Below, one piece after another: positions 1 through 5,019 of a stretch of DNA of 5,089 bases (the stretch's first letter is position 1; each line of letters begins with the position of its first letter). The stretch lies in contig CAKQSI010000066.1 in the NCBI GenBank assembly GCA_934272745.1, positions 1 to 5,089 of the forward strand, given 5' to 3'. Both the position numbers and the translations under genes were made by a program. This stretch comes from an uncultured Clostridia bacterium. Its GTDB lineage: Bacteria > Bacillota > Clostridia > Christensenellales > Borkfalkiaceae. The notes under the pieces are model-generated. The model was given only the letters and a program-made list of their open reading frames with translations. It made no database searches and was not told where the DNA came from.

Positions 1-7
1 CCCCTTG

Positions 8-77
8 TTTTTCTTTCTATTCTGCAAGTTTTTCTTTCTATTCTGCAAATTTTTCTTTCTATTCTGCAAGTTTTTCT
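8..77. repeat. Tandem 21-bp repeat, three copies plus a partial fourth
   Basis: Three back-to-back 21-bp units lie at 8-28, 29-49 and 50-70. Each starts with a T5 tract followed by CTTTCTATTCTGCAA and then G, A or G, so the copies differ at one base only. A fourth copy begins at 71 (TTTTTCT) and then diverges, although a GCAAG like the unit end recurs at 106-110. The tract lies downstream of the GH2 stop codon and outside any supported gene; the unit contains a TAG in one minus-strand frame. The T5 tracts recur every 21 bp, two helical turns, so the DNA may be curved. Replication slippage is the simplest origin. No hairpin with a U-run that would end the GH2 transcript is visible here. Confidence 0.9.
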
Positions 78-127
78 CTTTTATTTACTTTCGTTTTCCT
101 CTTTGCAAGTTCATCGCTTTTGTTCTT

Positions 128-1852
128 TTATTTGCGTTCGTTCCCCTCGGTCAAAAGTTCGTTTAAGGCGCACATGGCGGCTTTATCCACTTTCACCACG
201 GCGCGGTCGTAAGTGACCAGACCGTTGATCTCCCCTTCGACGTCCGAAAGCTGCGTATAAATACACCCGCAAAGTCCCTTGGCTTTTAAGGGCAGCACGC
301 GTTTGAGATACAGTTTTTTCAGCGCCGACAGCAGTTTTCCCTCTGTCTTATACCTGCGATAGCCGAACGACTTTTCCGCCGTATGCCCGGGGACTTTCAG
401 CGCATAACCCCCGAATTCCGAAAGCAGCGCCGCGCGCGAAGTTTTGGGAACTTTCAACCGCGTAAAATAATTGTGTACGCTGAAAAAGTCGGACGTCTCT
501 TCCCCCTGATCGTGCCAGCCGGAAACCGTATCCACGGGGCGCGTCGGGTCCAGTTCCTTTACCTCGGCATAGATTTTTCCGGCGTCGAACTGCCCCCAAC
601 CCTCGTTGAAAGGCACCCAGGCGCATACCGAAACGGCGTTTTTCAGCGCCGAAACCGTTTCTTTCATCTCCAGTCGATACTGCGCCCTGCCCCATTCGGA
701 CTGTCTGCCGAAGCGCGCGTAGTTGCGGTCGTCGTATAGAATGTGGAAAAAGGGCTTTAACGCGATGGTGGAAAACTCGTAAGGCTTTCCGCCGTTGACG
801 AAATCCTGCAAGACCAAAAGTCCCAGTTTGTCGCATAGGTAATAAAACCGCGCCGGCTCCACCTTGACGTGCTTTCTTAAACAGTTAAACCCCATTCCTT
901 TCAGCATTTGCAGGTCGCGAAGAACCGTTTCTTCGTCCGGCGGGGTCATCAGCCCGCCCGCATAATACCCCTGATCCAGCACGCCGGAGAGGAAATACGG
1001 ATGCCCGTTGAGGAAGAACCTCTTCCCCGCCTTAGAACCCGGCTCCGTCACCTCTTTCACCTCGAAAGTGCGCAAGCCGAAATAGGTGGATATGGTATCC
1101 TCTCCCGCCGTAATTTCCGCGTCGTACAGTTTGGGACTCTCGGGCGACCAAGGTTTTCCGTCCGGCACTTCAAGGAGAACTTCCTTTTCCGCTCCCTCGT
1201 ACGCGGCGACTTCCTTTCCCTCGTCCGTAATGCGGATTTTGACCTGATTTGCTTCGGTTTTCACCGAAAAACGCACGCTTTTCAGGTCTTTTTGCGGCAC
1301 GATGGTGAAATCTTCCACCCCGCCCGAGGGAAAACTTTCCAAAAACACGGTCTGCCAGATGCCGCTTTGCGCCGGGTACCAGATGCCGGACGGGTGCGTG
1401 AGTTGCTTGCCGCGCCCTTGTTCGCCGTGCTCTGTGGGGTCGAAAATTTCCACGGTCAGGGTATTTTCCCCCTCTTTCACCGCATCCGTTGCGTCGGCAA
1501 CAAAGGGGGTATATCCGCCGCGGTGCGAAAGCAGAAATTTTCCGTTCAGCGTCACTTTGCAAAGGGCGTCCGCCGCACCGAAAACAATCTGCGTTTTTCC
1601 TTTGATAAACCCTGCGGGGACGGTAAATTCCCGCTCGTACAGCAGGGTGTTTCGTTCGGTCACGCCGGGGAAATTGTCCACGCCGGAAAGCGCGCATTCG
1701 GGCGAATATGGTACCAGAATTTTGCCGATTTTTTGCGGAATTTCGTGTTCTTTCGTCTTAAGCGAAAGGTCCCATTCGCCGTTCAGATTGAGCCACGCCA
1801 CCCTTTTGCATTGGGGGCGGGGGTATTCGTTAAAAGGTATTTTCTCCGTCAT
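128..1852 (-). CDS. Glycoside hydrolase family 2 enzyme (beta-galactosidase/beta-glucuronidase superfamily)
   Basis: This is a 574-residue retaining exo-glycosidase of family GH2, probably cytoplasmic because no signal peptide is visible. Domain order fits the family: an N-terminal sugar-binding beta-sandwich (about 1-180, with NLNGEWDLS at 22-30 and SGIWYPAQSGIWQ at 155-167), an immunoglobulin-like domain (about 181-270) and a TIM barrel (about 275-574). The acid/base glutamate is E417 in PFNEGWGQ, and the nucleophile is very likely E479 in LLSEFGG. Length is close to GusA-type enzymes and far below LacZ. The NxK motif that marks beta-glucuronidases is not seen in the C-terminal segment, where VEGEINGLVTYDR stands (538-550), so glucuronide specificity is unlikely; the true substrate is unknown. 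I chose the ATG at 1852 because the homologous part begins right after it. The frame is open further upstream to a TTG at 1888, but with no better ribosome site. The Shine-Dalgarno match (AAGTGAG) is weak. A single-gene transcript from the promoter at 2155-2183 is likely. Confidence 0.93.
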   Translation of the reverse strand: MTEKIPFNEYPRPQCKRVAWLNLNGEWDLSLKTKEHEIPQKIGKILVPYSPECALSGVDNFPGVTERNTLLYEREFTVPAGFIKGKTQIVFGAADALCKVTLNGKFLLSHRGGYTPFVADATDAVKEGENTLTVEIFDPTEHGEQGRGKQLTHPSGIWYPAQSGIWQTVFLESFPSGGVEDFTIVPQKDLKSVRFSVKTEANQVKIRITDEGKEVAAYEGAEKEVLLEVPDGKPWSPESPKLYDAEITAGEDTISTYFGLRTFEVKEVTEPGSKAGKRFFLNGHPYFLSGVLDQGYYAGGLMTPPDEETVLRDLQMLKGMGFNCLRKHVKVEPARFYYLCDKLGLLVLQDFVNGGKPYEFSTIALKPFFHILYDDRNYARFGRQSEWGRAQYRLEMKETVSALKNAVSVCAWVPFNEGWGQFDAGKIYAEVKELDPTRPVDTVSGWHDQGEETSDFFSVHNYFTRLKVPKTSRAALLSEFGGYALKVPGHTAEKSFGYRRYKTEGKLLSALKKLYLKRVLPLKAKGLCGCIYTQLSDVEGEINGLVTYDRAVVKVDKAAMCALNELLTEGNERK

Positions 1853-2148
1853 TTTTCTCACTTCACGCCCGGCAAAGTTGAATACCAAAAGTTTCGTCCG
1901 AAAGCGCGCAGCGCATTTTCAGGCAAAACCGACGATATTACAAACGGGAAGCGTAAGGCTTTGCCTTGCAAAACGCGGCGGCGCCGCTTTTTGAACTTGC
2001 TTTTAAATTTGCTTCCCTTAGTTTTTAAATACCCCGTATTCTCTTTCAGGGTACCGCTTTGCAAAACGCCCCTGCTTTTCGGCGTTTCCATACCCTCCCG
2101 GCAAAGGAACCGTGCAAGGGTTCGGGCGCAGATCTCCTTATCCTTTAT
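1853..2148 (-). other. Long, hairpin-rich 5' leader of the GH2 gene
   Basis: From the predicted start of transcription near 2148 to the GH2 ATG is about 296 nt, long for a simple untranslated leader. In order of transcription it can form: a 7-bp stem AAACGCC/GGCGTTT (arms 2081-2087 and 2064-2070, 10-nt loop); a 9-bp stem including three G-U pairs (arms 2047-2055 and 2028-2036, 10-nt loop); and a 7-bp stem GGGAAGC/GCTTCCC (arms 2011-2017 and 1946-1952). The last encloses two smaller hairpins at 1975-1987 and 1955-1967. A GCGC/GCGC hairpin lies near 1900. I do not recognise the conserved core of any known riboswitch or T-box. The stems are seen in sequence; a regulatory role is inference. A 77-codon basic frame (2091-1858) also crosses this region but is poorly supported. 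Confidence 0.45.
1968..1993 (-). terminator. Possible attenuator hairpin inside the GH2 leader
   Basis: Read on the minus strand, an A5 run precedes GCGGC-GCC-GCCGC, which is followed by G and a T4 run. That gives a 5-bp all-GC stem with a 3-nt loop, lengthened by four A-U pairs across one bulged base. It sits between the GH2 promoter and the GH2 start codon, where a conditional terminator would be placed. The U-run is short, so termination may be weak. On the plus strand the same hairpin is followed by T5, so it could also work in that direction, but no plus-strand gene needs it. Confidence 0.3.
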
Positions 2149-2170
2149 CATTTAATTTTACCGCCCGAAC
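2120..2170. promoter_or_regulatory. 9-bp inverted repeat spanning the GH2 promoter (possible operator)
   Basis: GTTCGGGCG at 2120-2128 is the perfect reverse complement of CGCCCGAAC at 2162-2170. One half lies in the spacer between the -35 and -10 boxes of the GH2 promoter; the other lies about 21-29 nt downstream of the predicted transcription start. The half-site centres are 42 bp apart, four helical turns, so both face the same side of the DNA. This is the layout expected of a repressor bridging two half-sites. Because the promoter-side arm would not be transcribed, it is more likely to be a DNA site than an RNA hairpin. No regulator is encoded in the window. Confidence 0.4.
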
Positions 2171-2183
2171 TTCCGTTTGTCAA
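2155..2183 (-). promoter_or_regulatory. Vegetative (sigma-A type) promoter of the GH2 gene
   Basis: On the minus strand a perfect -35 box TTGACA (2178-2183) is followed by a 17-bp spacer and a -10 box TAAAAT (2155-2160, five of six consensus bases). Transcription would begin near the A opposite 2148. It lies in the gap after sigK, so the GH2 gene is expected to be transcribed independently of the sporulation gene. Confidence 0.85.
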
Positions 2184-2281
2184 GAGGGAATTTCGTTTTT
2201 CTGCGCAAGAATTTTACACATTTCGTCGGATTTTGTCCGTTCTTTCCGGCGGTCGCCGAAGTTATCGGCAGCAATCACGCT

Positions 2282-2962
2282 TTACTCCACCGCGGCGCGC
2301 AACTTTTCGATGGCGCGCTTTTCGATGCGCGACACGTAAGACCTTGAAATTTTAAGCAGCACCGCTACTTCCCGCTGTGCCAGCGGCACGCCCGAAAAGA
2401 TTCCGAACCGCAGCCCCAGAATGCGATACTCCCGCTCGGTCAAAACTTCGCGCATTTTTTTGATCAAGCCGGCGGCAGTAATTCTGGTTTCCACCGCGTC
2501 GAAAACGCCGTCTTCCTTTTCGGAAAGCAGGTCGTAAATAGTCAGTTCGTTGCCGTCTTTGTCCGTTCCGACCGGTTCCGAAAGGGATACCTCGTTTTTA
2601 TATTTTTTGTTACTGCGGAACAGCATTAAAATTTCGTTTTCGATGCACCTTGCGGCGAAAGTCGCAAACGAAACGCCCTTCCCCACGTCGAAGGTCGAAA
2701 CCGCCTTCATCAGCCCGATGCTGCCGATGGAGATCAGGTCGTCCTGCTCGTATGAGTTGGAATATTTTTTGACGACGTGCGCCACCAGCCGGAGGTTGTG
2801 TTCGATAAGTTTGTTTTTCGCCTCCTCGTCGCCCTCCTGCACCCTTTGTAAAATCGCTGCTTCCTCTTCTTTATCTAAAGGCGGCGGAAAAGCGTTCTTT
2901 CCGCGAACCATTCCCGTAAAAAAAGCAAGTTTTCCAAGCAAAAACCACAAAAATTCCAGCAT
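2282..2962 (-). CDS. sigK: Pro-sigma-K, late mother-cell sporulation RNA polymerase sigma factor
   Basis: This 226-residue protein matches SigK from spore-forming Firmicutes. Residues 1-17 (MLEFLWFLLGKLAFFTG) are hydrophobic and correspond to the pro-sequence removed by the membrane protease SpoIVFB; the following VRGKNAFPPPL corresponds to the Bacillus VKNNAFPQPL. Sigma region 2 spans about 52-116, with IEHNLRLVAHVVKK, DLISIGSIGLMKAV and AARCIENEILM. Region 4 is at about 172-226, its helix-turn-helix ending in ISRSYVSRIEKRA. In the mother cell it directs late coat and cortex gene expression. The reading frame is continuous, so no skin-type prophage element interrupts it. It ends soon after the helix-turn-helix, without the basic tail of the Bacillus protein. 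I chose the ATG at 2962, not the in-frame GTG at 2974, because GGAGG sits 5 nt before it and the pro-sequence begins there. No terminator with a U-run is visible after the stop. Confidence 0.95.
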   Translation of the reverse strand: MLEFLWFLLGKLAFFTGMVRGKNAFPPPLDKEEEAAILQRVQEGDEEAKNKLIEHNLRLVAHVVKKYSNSYEQDDLISIGSIGLMKAVSTFDVGKGVSFATFAARCIENEILMLFRSNKKYKNEVSLSEPVGTDKDGNELTIYDLLSEKEDGVFDAVETRITAAGLIKKMREVLTEREYRILGLRFGIFSGVPLAQREVAVLLKISRSYVSRIEKRAIEKLRAAVE

Positions 2963-2967
2963 AGGCG

Positions 2968-2972
2968 CCTCC
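2968..2972 (-). promoter_or_regulatory. Ribosome binding site of sigK
   Basis: GGAGG on the minus strand is separated by five bases (CGCCT) from the ATG at 2962. It decides the start: the GTG four codons upstream overlaps this site and has no Shine-Dalgarno sequence of its own. Confidence 0.85.
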
Positions 2973-2980
2973 ACGGTTTA

Positions 2981-3008
2981 TGTGTATGCGGCGCGGCTGC
3001 CGTTTACG
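2981..3008 (-). promoter_or_regulatory. Possible sigma-E-type promoter of sigK
   Basis: The minus strand reads CATACACA at 2981-2988, seven of eight bases of the sigma-E -10 consensus CATACAnT. Exactly 14 bp upstream is CGTAAA (3003-3008), a partial match to the -35 element. Transcription would start just before the GGAGG ribosome site, leaving a very short leader. In Bacillus sigK is transcribed by sigma-E polymerase with SpoIIID, so the position is sensible. The -35 match is poor and no vegetative promoter is obvious in its place. Confidence 0.4.
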
Positions 3009-3114
3009 AAAGATCGCCCGGAATTTTGTTGTCCGCTTTTAACGTAAAGCACCGCTTTTATAATAAAAACCCGTCGTCTGCTTTTATGACGGCGGCTTTT
3101 GTCCGGGCGACGAA

Positions 3115-3152
3115 TTTCCGCTTTTTCTCCCGGGATTCCGCAAAAGCGGAAA
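3115..3152. promoter_or_regulatory. Palindromic operator-like element upstream of the nucleoside hydrolase promoter
   Basis: TTTCCGCTTTT (3115-3125) and AAAAGCGGAAA (3142-3152) form a perfect 11-bp inverted repeat around a 16-nt centre. Nested within it, TTCCGC-AAAA-GCGGAA (3136-3151) is a compact 6-bp inverted repeat sharing the right arm, so the TTCCGC word occurs twice and the two pairings exclude each other. The element ends eight bases before the -35 box at 3161, which suits a regulator binding site better than a terminator: no gene ends here and no T-run follows. The identity of any regulator is unknown. Confidence 0.45.
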
Positions 3153-3160
3153 ACTTGTGG

Positions 3161-3189
3161 TTGACGAAACAGGCGAAAACTGCTATACT
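3161..3189 (+). promoter_or_regulatory. Vegetative (sigma-A type) promoter of the nucleoside hydrolase-lipoprotein operon
   Basis: TTGACG (3161-3166) and TATACT (3184-3189) are spaced by exactly 17 bp, each box matching consensus at five of six positions. TG at 3181-3182 adds an extended -10 element. The expected start is the A near 3196, giving a leader of about 153 nt before the ATG at 3349. Confidence 0.85.
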
Positions 3190-3195
3190 GAATGC

Positions 3196-3348
3196 AGGCG
3201 GAAGATGCCGGCAGAAGCGCTTTACTCGTTTTTTCTATATAGCAGTGCGGCATTTTGGCTTTCCGTTTATCCCGTGCTTTTATAATAGCCAGCACCGGTA
3301 TTAAACAATACGCTTACCCGGCATTTATTTTTGCCAAAGGAGGGAATT
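3196..3348 (+). other. 5' leader of the nucleoside hydrolase operon with several hairpins
   Basis: The predicted leader can form a 9-bp stem with one G-U pair (3202-3210 with 3248-3256, 37-nt loop), GTGCT/AGCAC (3274-3278 with 3291-3295) and GTATT-AAAC-AATAC (3298-3311). GGCA/TGCC may close a small loop just before the ribosome site. A second TATAAT at 3281-3286 lacks a matching -35 box and probably lies in the leader by chance. I looked for the conserved purine riboswitch core, because the product acts on nucleosides, and did not find it. Confidence 0.35.
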
Positions 3349-4182
3349 ATGACCAACCTTAAGAATAACGATATCTGCGCTGTAAAGCGCAAACTTCCTT
3401 ATCTCGTCGTCCTTTCGGACTACGGCTTAGATGACGCGGTGGCGACGCTTCGGCTGCTTTCCCATGCGGACGCGTTCCGGAAGATTGACGTCGTTGCCGT
3501 GGGCGGAAACGTTTCCCCCGCGCTTTCCTTAAAAAACGCGAAACGCATCGCCGCGCAGGCGGGCGAGTTTAAAACGCCGCTCCGCCTTGTAGACACGACC
3601 GCCCTTTTTCAGCCGCACGAGGATTTATACGACATTCACGGCGCGGACGGCGTCGGCGGGGACGTGTTTTCGGCAGCGACAAGCGCCGCCCCCGTCCTGA
3701 CGCTGGACGAATTTCTGGCGGAACCGGACGAGATTGACGTACTGCTTTCGTTAGGCCCTATGACGGTGACGAAAGAAGTGCTTTCCCGCCGGACGGTGAA
3801 AGAATTTTTGTTTATGGCGGGCTGCGTGGACGGAATCCCCAACTACCACGGGTACGAATTCAACCACGGTCTGAATAAGGAAGCGTTCGCCTTTGCGGCA
3901 AAATTTCCGCACCGCGCGATACTGCTGGACGCCGCCTGCAAGGCGCTGGACGTGCAGCATCTTCCCCTTGCGGGGACCGACCTTTTTACCCGGGCGATCA
4001 AAAAATATCGCGACCTCGGCATATCGCGCGGGGAAACGACCTGCACCGTGTGGGACGACGTGGCGGTACTTGCCCTGCTTTACCCCGCGCTGTTTAGCGA
4101 ACAAACCAAGACCGATCGGGACGGAAACGTGCTGCACGTTTTAAGTTATACAGCAAATGGTTACCCCGGCGTGCACGAATAA
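3349..4182 (+). CDS. Nucleoside hydrolase family protein (IunH/RihA-like, ribonucleoside N-ribohydrolase)
   Basis: Members cleave the N-glycosidic bond of ribonucleosides to free base and ribose, using an active-site calcium. The 277-residue protein is short for the family (about 310). LSDYGLDDAVA (22-32) keeps three aspartates of the DxDPGxDD motif: D24, D28 and D29 match D10, D14 and D15 of the Crithidia enzyme, while the family's first Asp is Leu22. N54 in VGGNVSP, HGADGVGG (97-104), LGPMT (135-139) and EFN (170-172) also match expected sites. In VWDD (234-237), D236 fits the last calcium ligand, but the residue before it is Trp235 where the inosine-uridine group has His; purine-specific trypanosomal IAG hydrolases carry Trp there. 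Catalytic activity is therefore likely, with specificity uncertain. No signal peptide or membrane segment is seen. The ATG at 3349 has AGGAGG five bases upstream, which rules out an in-frame TTG at 3331. The lipoprotein gene follows after 11 nt. Confidence 0.88.
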   Translation: MTNLKNNDICAVKRKLPYLVVLSDYGLDDAVATLRLLSHADAFRKIDVVAVGGNVSPALSLKNAKRIAAQAGEFKTPLRLVDTTALFQPHEDLYDIHGADGVGGDVFSAATSAAPVLTLDEFLAEPDEIDVLLSLGPMTVTKEVLSRRTVKEFLFMAGCVDGIPNYHGYEFNHGLNKEAFAFAAKFPHRAILLDAACKALDVQHLPLAGTDLFTRAIKKYRDLGISRGETTCTVWDDVAVLALLYPALFSEQTKTDRDGNVLHVLSYTANGYPGVHE

Positions 4183-4193
4183 GGACTACCGTT

Positions 4194-4712
4194 ATGCGAA
4201 AATCGTTCACCGCTCTTTTTTCCGCGCTTCTTATTTTTATGAGTATGGGCCTGACTTCCTGCCAAAAAGCGCAGCCCGCGCCAAAGGTTACCGATATGGA
4301 AATCGAAGTCGATTTTTACCCATTATACGACCCGGACGGGGAAAACAAACTCGGCACCTTCCGCTTTGCGCCCCAAACGCCGTGGGTGCAGTTTGCCGCC
4401 ACACCGTACCCCGGATGGAGGCTCGAAGTTTCTTCATACCGGCTTTACTATGATAACGGCACGGCGGGGAAACGCTTCCGCCCGCGCGAAGCCGGCGACG
4501 ATTATTTCGGCACGCGGATCTTTTTTGCAAAGGAACAGGGCGGCGCTTATACGCTGATCTACTCGACCGAAAACACTTCCCCTTGGGGAGAAGCCACCGT
4601 GCGCGACATGGGTTTTTATCTGGTAGAATTTTACACCGTGGATAACCCGGATTACTGGATCAACTGCAAGGCGACGATTGCGATCGAGGTTACCGAACTG
4701 GTCGCGGATTGA
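4194..4712 (+). CDS. Small predicted lipoprotein of unknown function
   Basis: This 172-residue protein starts with a lipoprotein signal peptide: basic RK at 2-3, a hydrophobic stretch at about 5-20, and the lipobox LTSC with the lipid-bearing cysteine at C23. The mature part would be anchored to the outer face of the membrane. I do not recognise its family. It is rich in aromatic residues and in alternating hydrophobic strands (for example MEIEVDFYPLY, YRLYYDNG and FYLVEFYTVD), which suggests a compact beta-sandwich; no enzyme motif is visible. The start ATG lies eight bases after AAGGA, and that ribosome site overlaps the stop codon of the nucleoside hydrolase gene 11 nt upstream, so the two genes are almost certainly co-transcribed and perhaps translationally coupled. 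A role in nucleoside capture or sensing is only a guess from this pairing. No terminator with a clear U-run follows directly. Confidence 0.82.
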   Translation: MRKSFTALFSALLIFMSMGLTSCQKAQPAPKVTDMEIEVDFYPLYDPDGENKLGTFRFAPQTPWVQFAATPYPGWRLEVSSYRLYYDNGTAGKRFRPREAGDDYFGTRIFFAKEQGGAYTLIYSTENTSPWGEATVRDMGFYLVEFYTVDNPDYWINCKATIAIEVTELVAD

Positions 4713-4780
4713 CCTTTGCGAGTTAAATTCGGACAATAACGTTATGATTATTTAAGCGGCGAAAGAATGACTGATTTTGA

Positions 4781-4817
4781 GCGGGCGAAGTGCGAAATTT
4801 AAGCGTTAAACGCCCGC
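4781..4817. repeat. Inverted repeat GCGGGCG/CGCCCGC
   Basis: GCGGGCG (4781-4787) pairs perfectly with CGCCCGC (4811-4817) across a 23-nt loop. The loop side also contains the small palindrome GCGTTAAACGC (4803-4813), which competes for the right arm. No T-run follows, so it is not a standard terminator for the upstream operon. Confidence 0.55.
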
Positions 4818-4905
4818 ACTGTATCAAAAAACGCATATACGTTACACCGGAGTGGTGCGCAAACGCAGAGTGGAAAAGCCCGCACTGTATCCCCAAAACG
4901 CATAT
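4812..4905. repeat. Duplicated 27-28-bp motif, spaced 66 bp
   Basis: Two copies of GCCCGCACTGTATC, then two or three variable bases, then AAAACGCATAT occur at 4812-4838 and 4878-4905. The constant parts (14 and 11 bases) are identical. The copies start 66 bp apart, which keeps the codon phase, but no convincing protein is encoded. Between them lies CACC-GGAGT-GGTG, a small inverted repeat. It may be a paired regulatory site or part of a dispersed intergenic element. Confidence 0.85.
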
Positions 4906-4911
4906 TGCGCT

Positions 4912-4935
4912 GCAAACAGGAGGGATTTTGTTTGC
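4912..4935 (+). other. Hairpin with 10-bp stem and GGGA loop containing AGGAGG
   Basis: GCAAACAGGA (4912-4921) pairs with TTTTGTTTGC (4926-4935), eight Watson-Crick and two G-U pairs, around GGGA, a GNRA-class tetraloop. The stem and loop contain AGGAGG (4918-4923), which is followed four bases later by TTG at 4928 opening a 22-codon frame to 4996. The hairpin would hide that ribosome-site-like sequence. Translation of the peptide is unproven. Confidence 0.4.
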
Positions 4936-4991
4936 CCGCTTACCGGTCATATCGACCAAACCTCTTAAAGTGCGTATAAACGATAAGTACA

Positions 4992-5019
4992 TTTAAATAA
5001 ACAAGGAAACACATATAAT
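4992..5019 (+). promoter_or_regulatory. Possible promoter reading out of the right end
   Basis: A perfect TATAAT at 5014-5019 lies 16 bp after TTTAAA (4992-4997), a four-of-six match to the -35 consensus. The overlapping CATATAAT (5012-5019) also resembles a sigma-E -10 box at seven of eight positions but lacks its -35 partner. The gene served would lie beyond the window. Confidence 0.3.

Noticed and set aside
1858..2151. 97-codon minus-strand frame starting at ATG 2151
   Set aside because: Its start lies upstream of the predicted transcription start near 2148 and has no Shine-Dalgarno site; the composition is unlike a folded protein. Only the shorter internal frame is kept, as a low-interest finding.
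383..2155. Plus-strand open frames across the GH2 gene, the longest at 908-2155
   Set aside because: They are antisense shadows of a well-supported minus-strand gene; the translations are Arg-, Phe- and His-rich without domains and have no ribosome sites.
2227..2269. Hairpins GCCGA/TCGGC (2255-2269), CGGC/GCCG (2247-2258) and CGGA/TCCG (2227-2239) after sigK as a terminator
   Set aside because: The stems are short, two overlap, and no U-run follows on the minus strand, so they do not meet the pattern of an intrinsic terminator.
2550..3047. Plus-strand frame opposite sigK
   Set aside because: Antisense shadow of sigK without a recognisable domain or ribosome site.
3281..3286. TATAAT as a second promoter of the nucleoside hydrolase operon
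   Set aside because: No acceptable -35 box lies 16-18 bp upstream; the nearest, TTGGCT, is 20 bp away. The promoter at 3161-3189 is much better.
2978..3295. 105-codon minus-strand and 92-codon plus-strand frames in the divergent gap
   Set aside because: They overlap each other, cross the promoters and palindrome, have no ribosome sites and read as low-complexity basic sequence.
4790..4996. 68-codon plus-strand frame with an in-frame repeat
   Set aside because: GTG start without a ribosome site, no domain, and the apparent protein repeat follows from the DNA duplication; treated as a repeat region instead.
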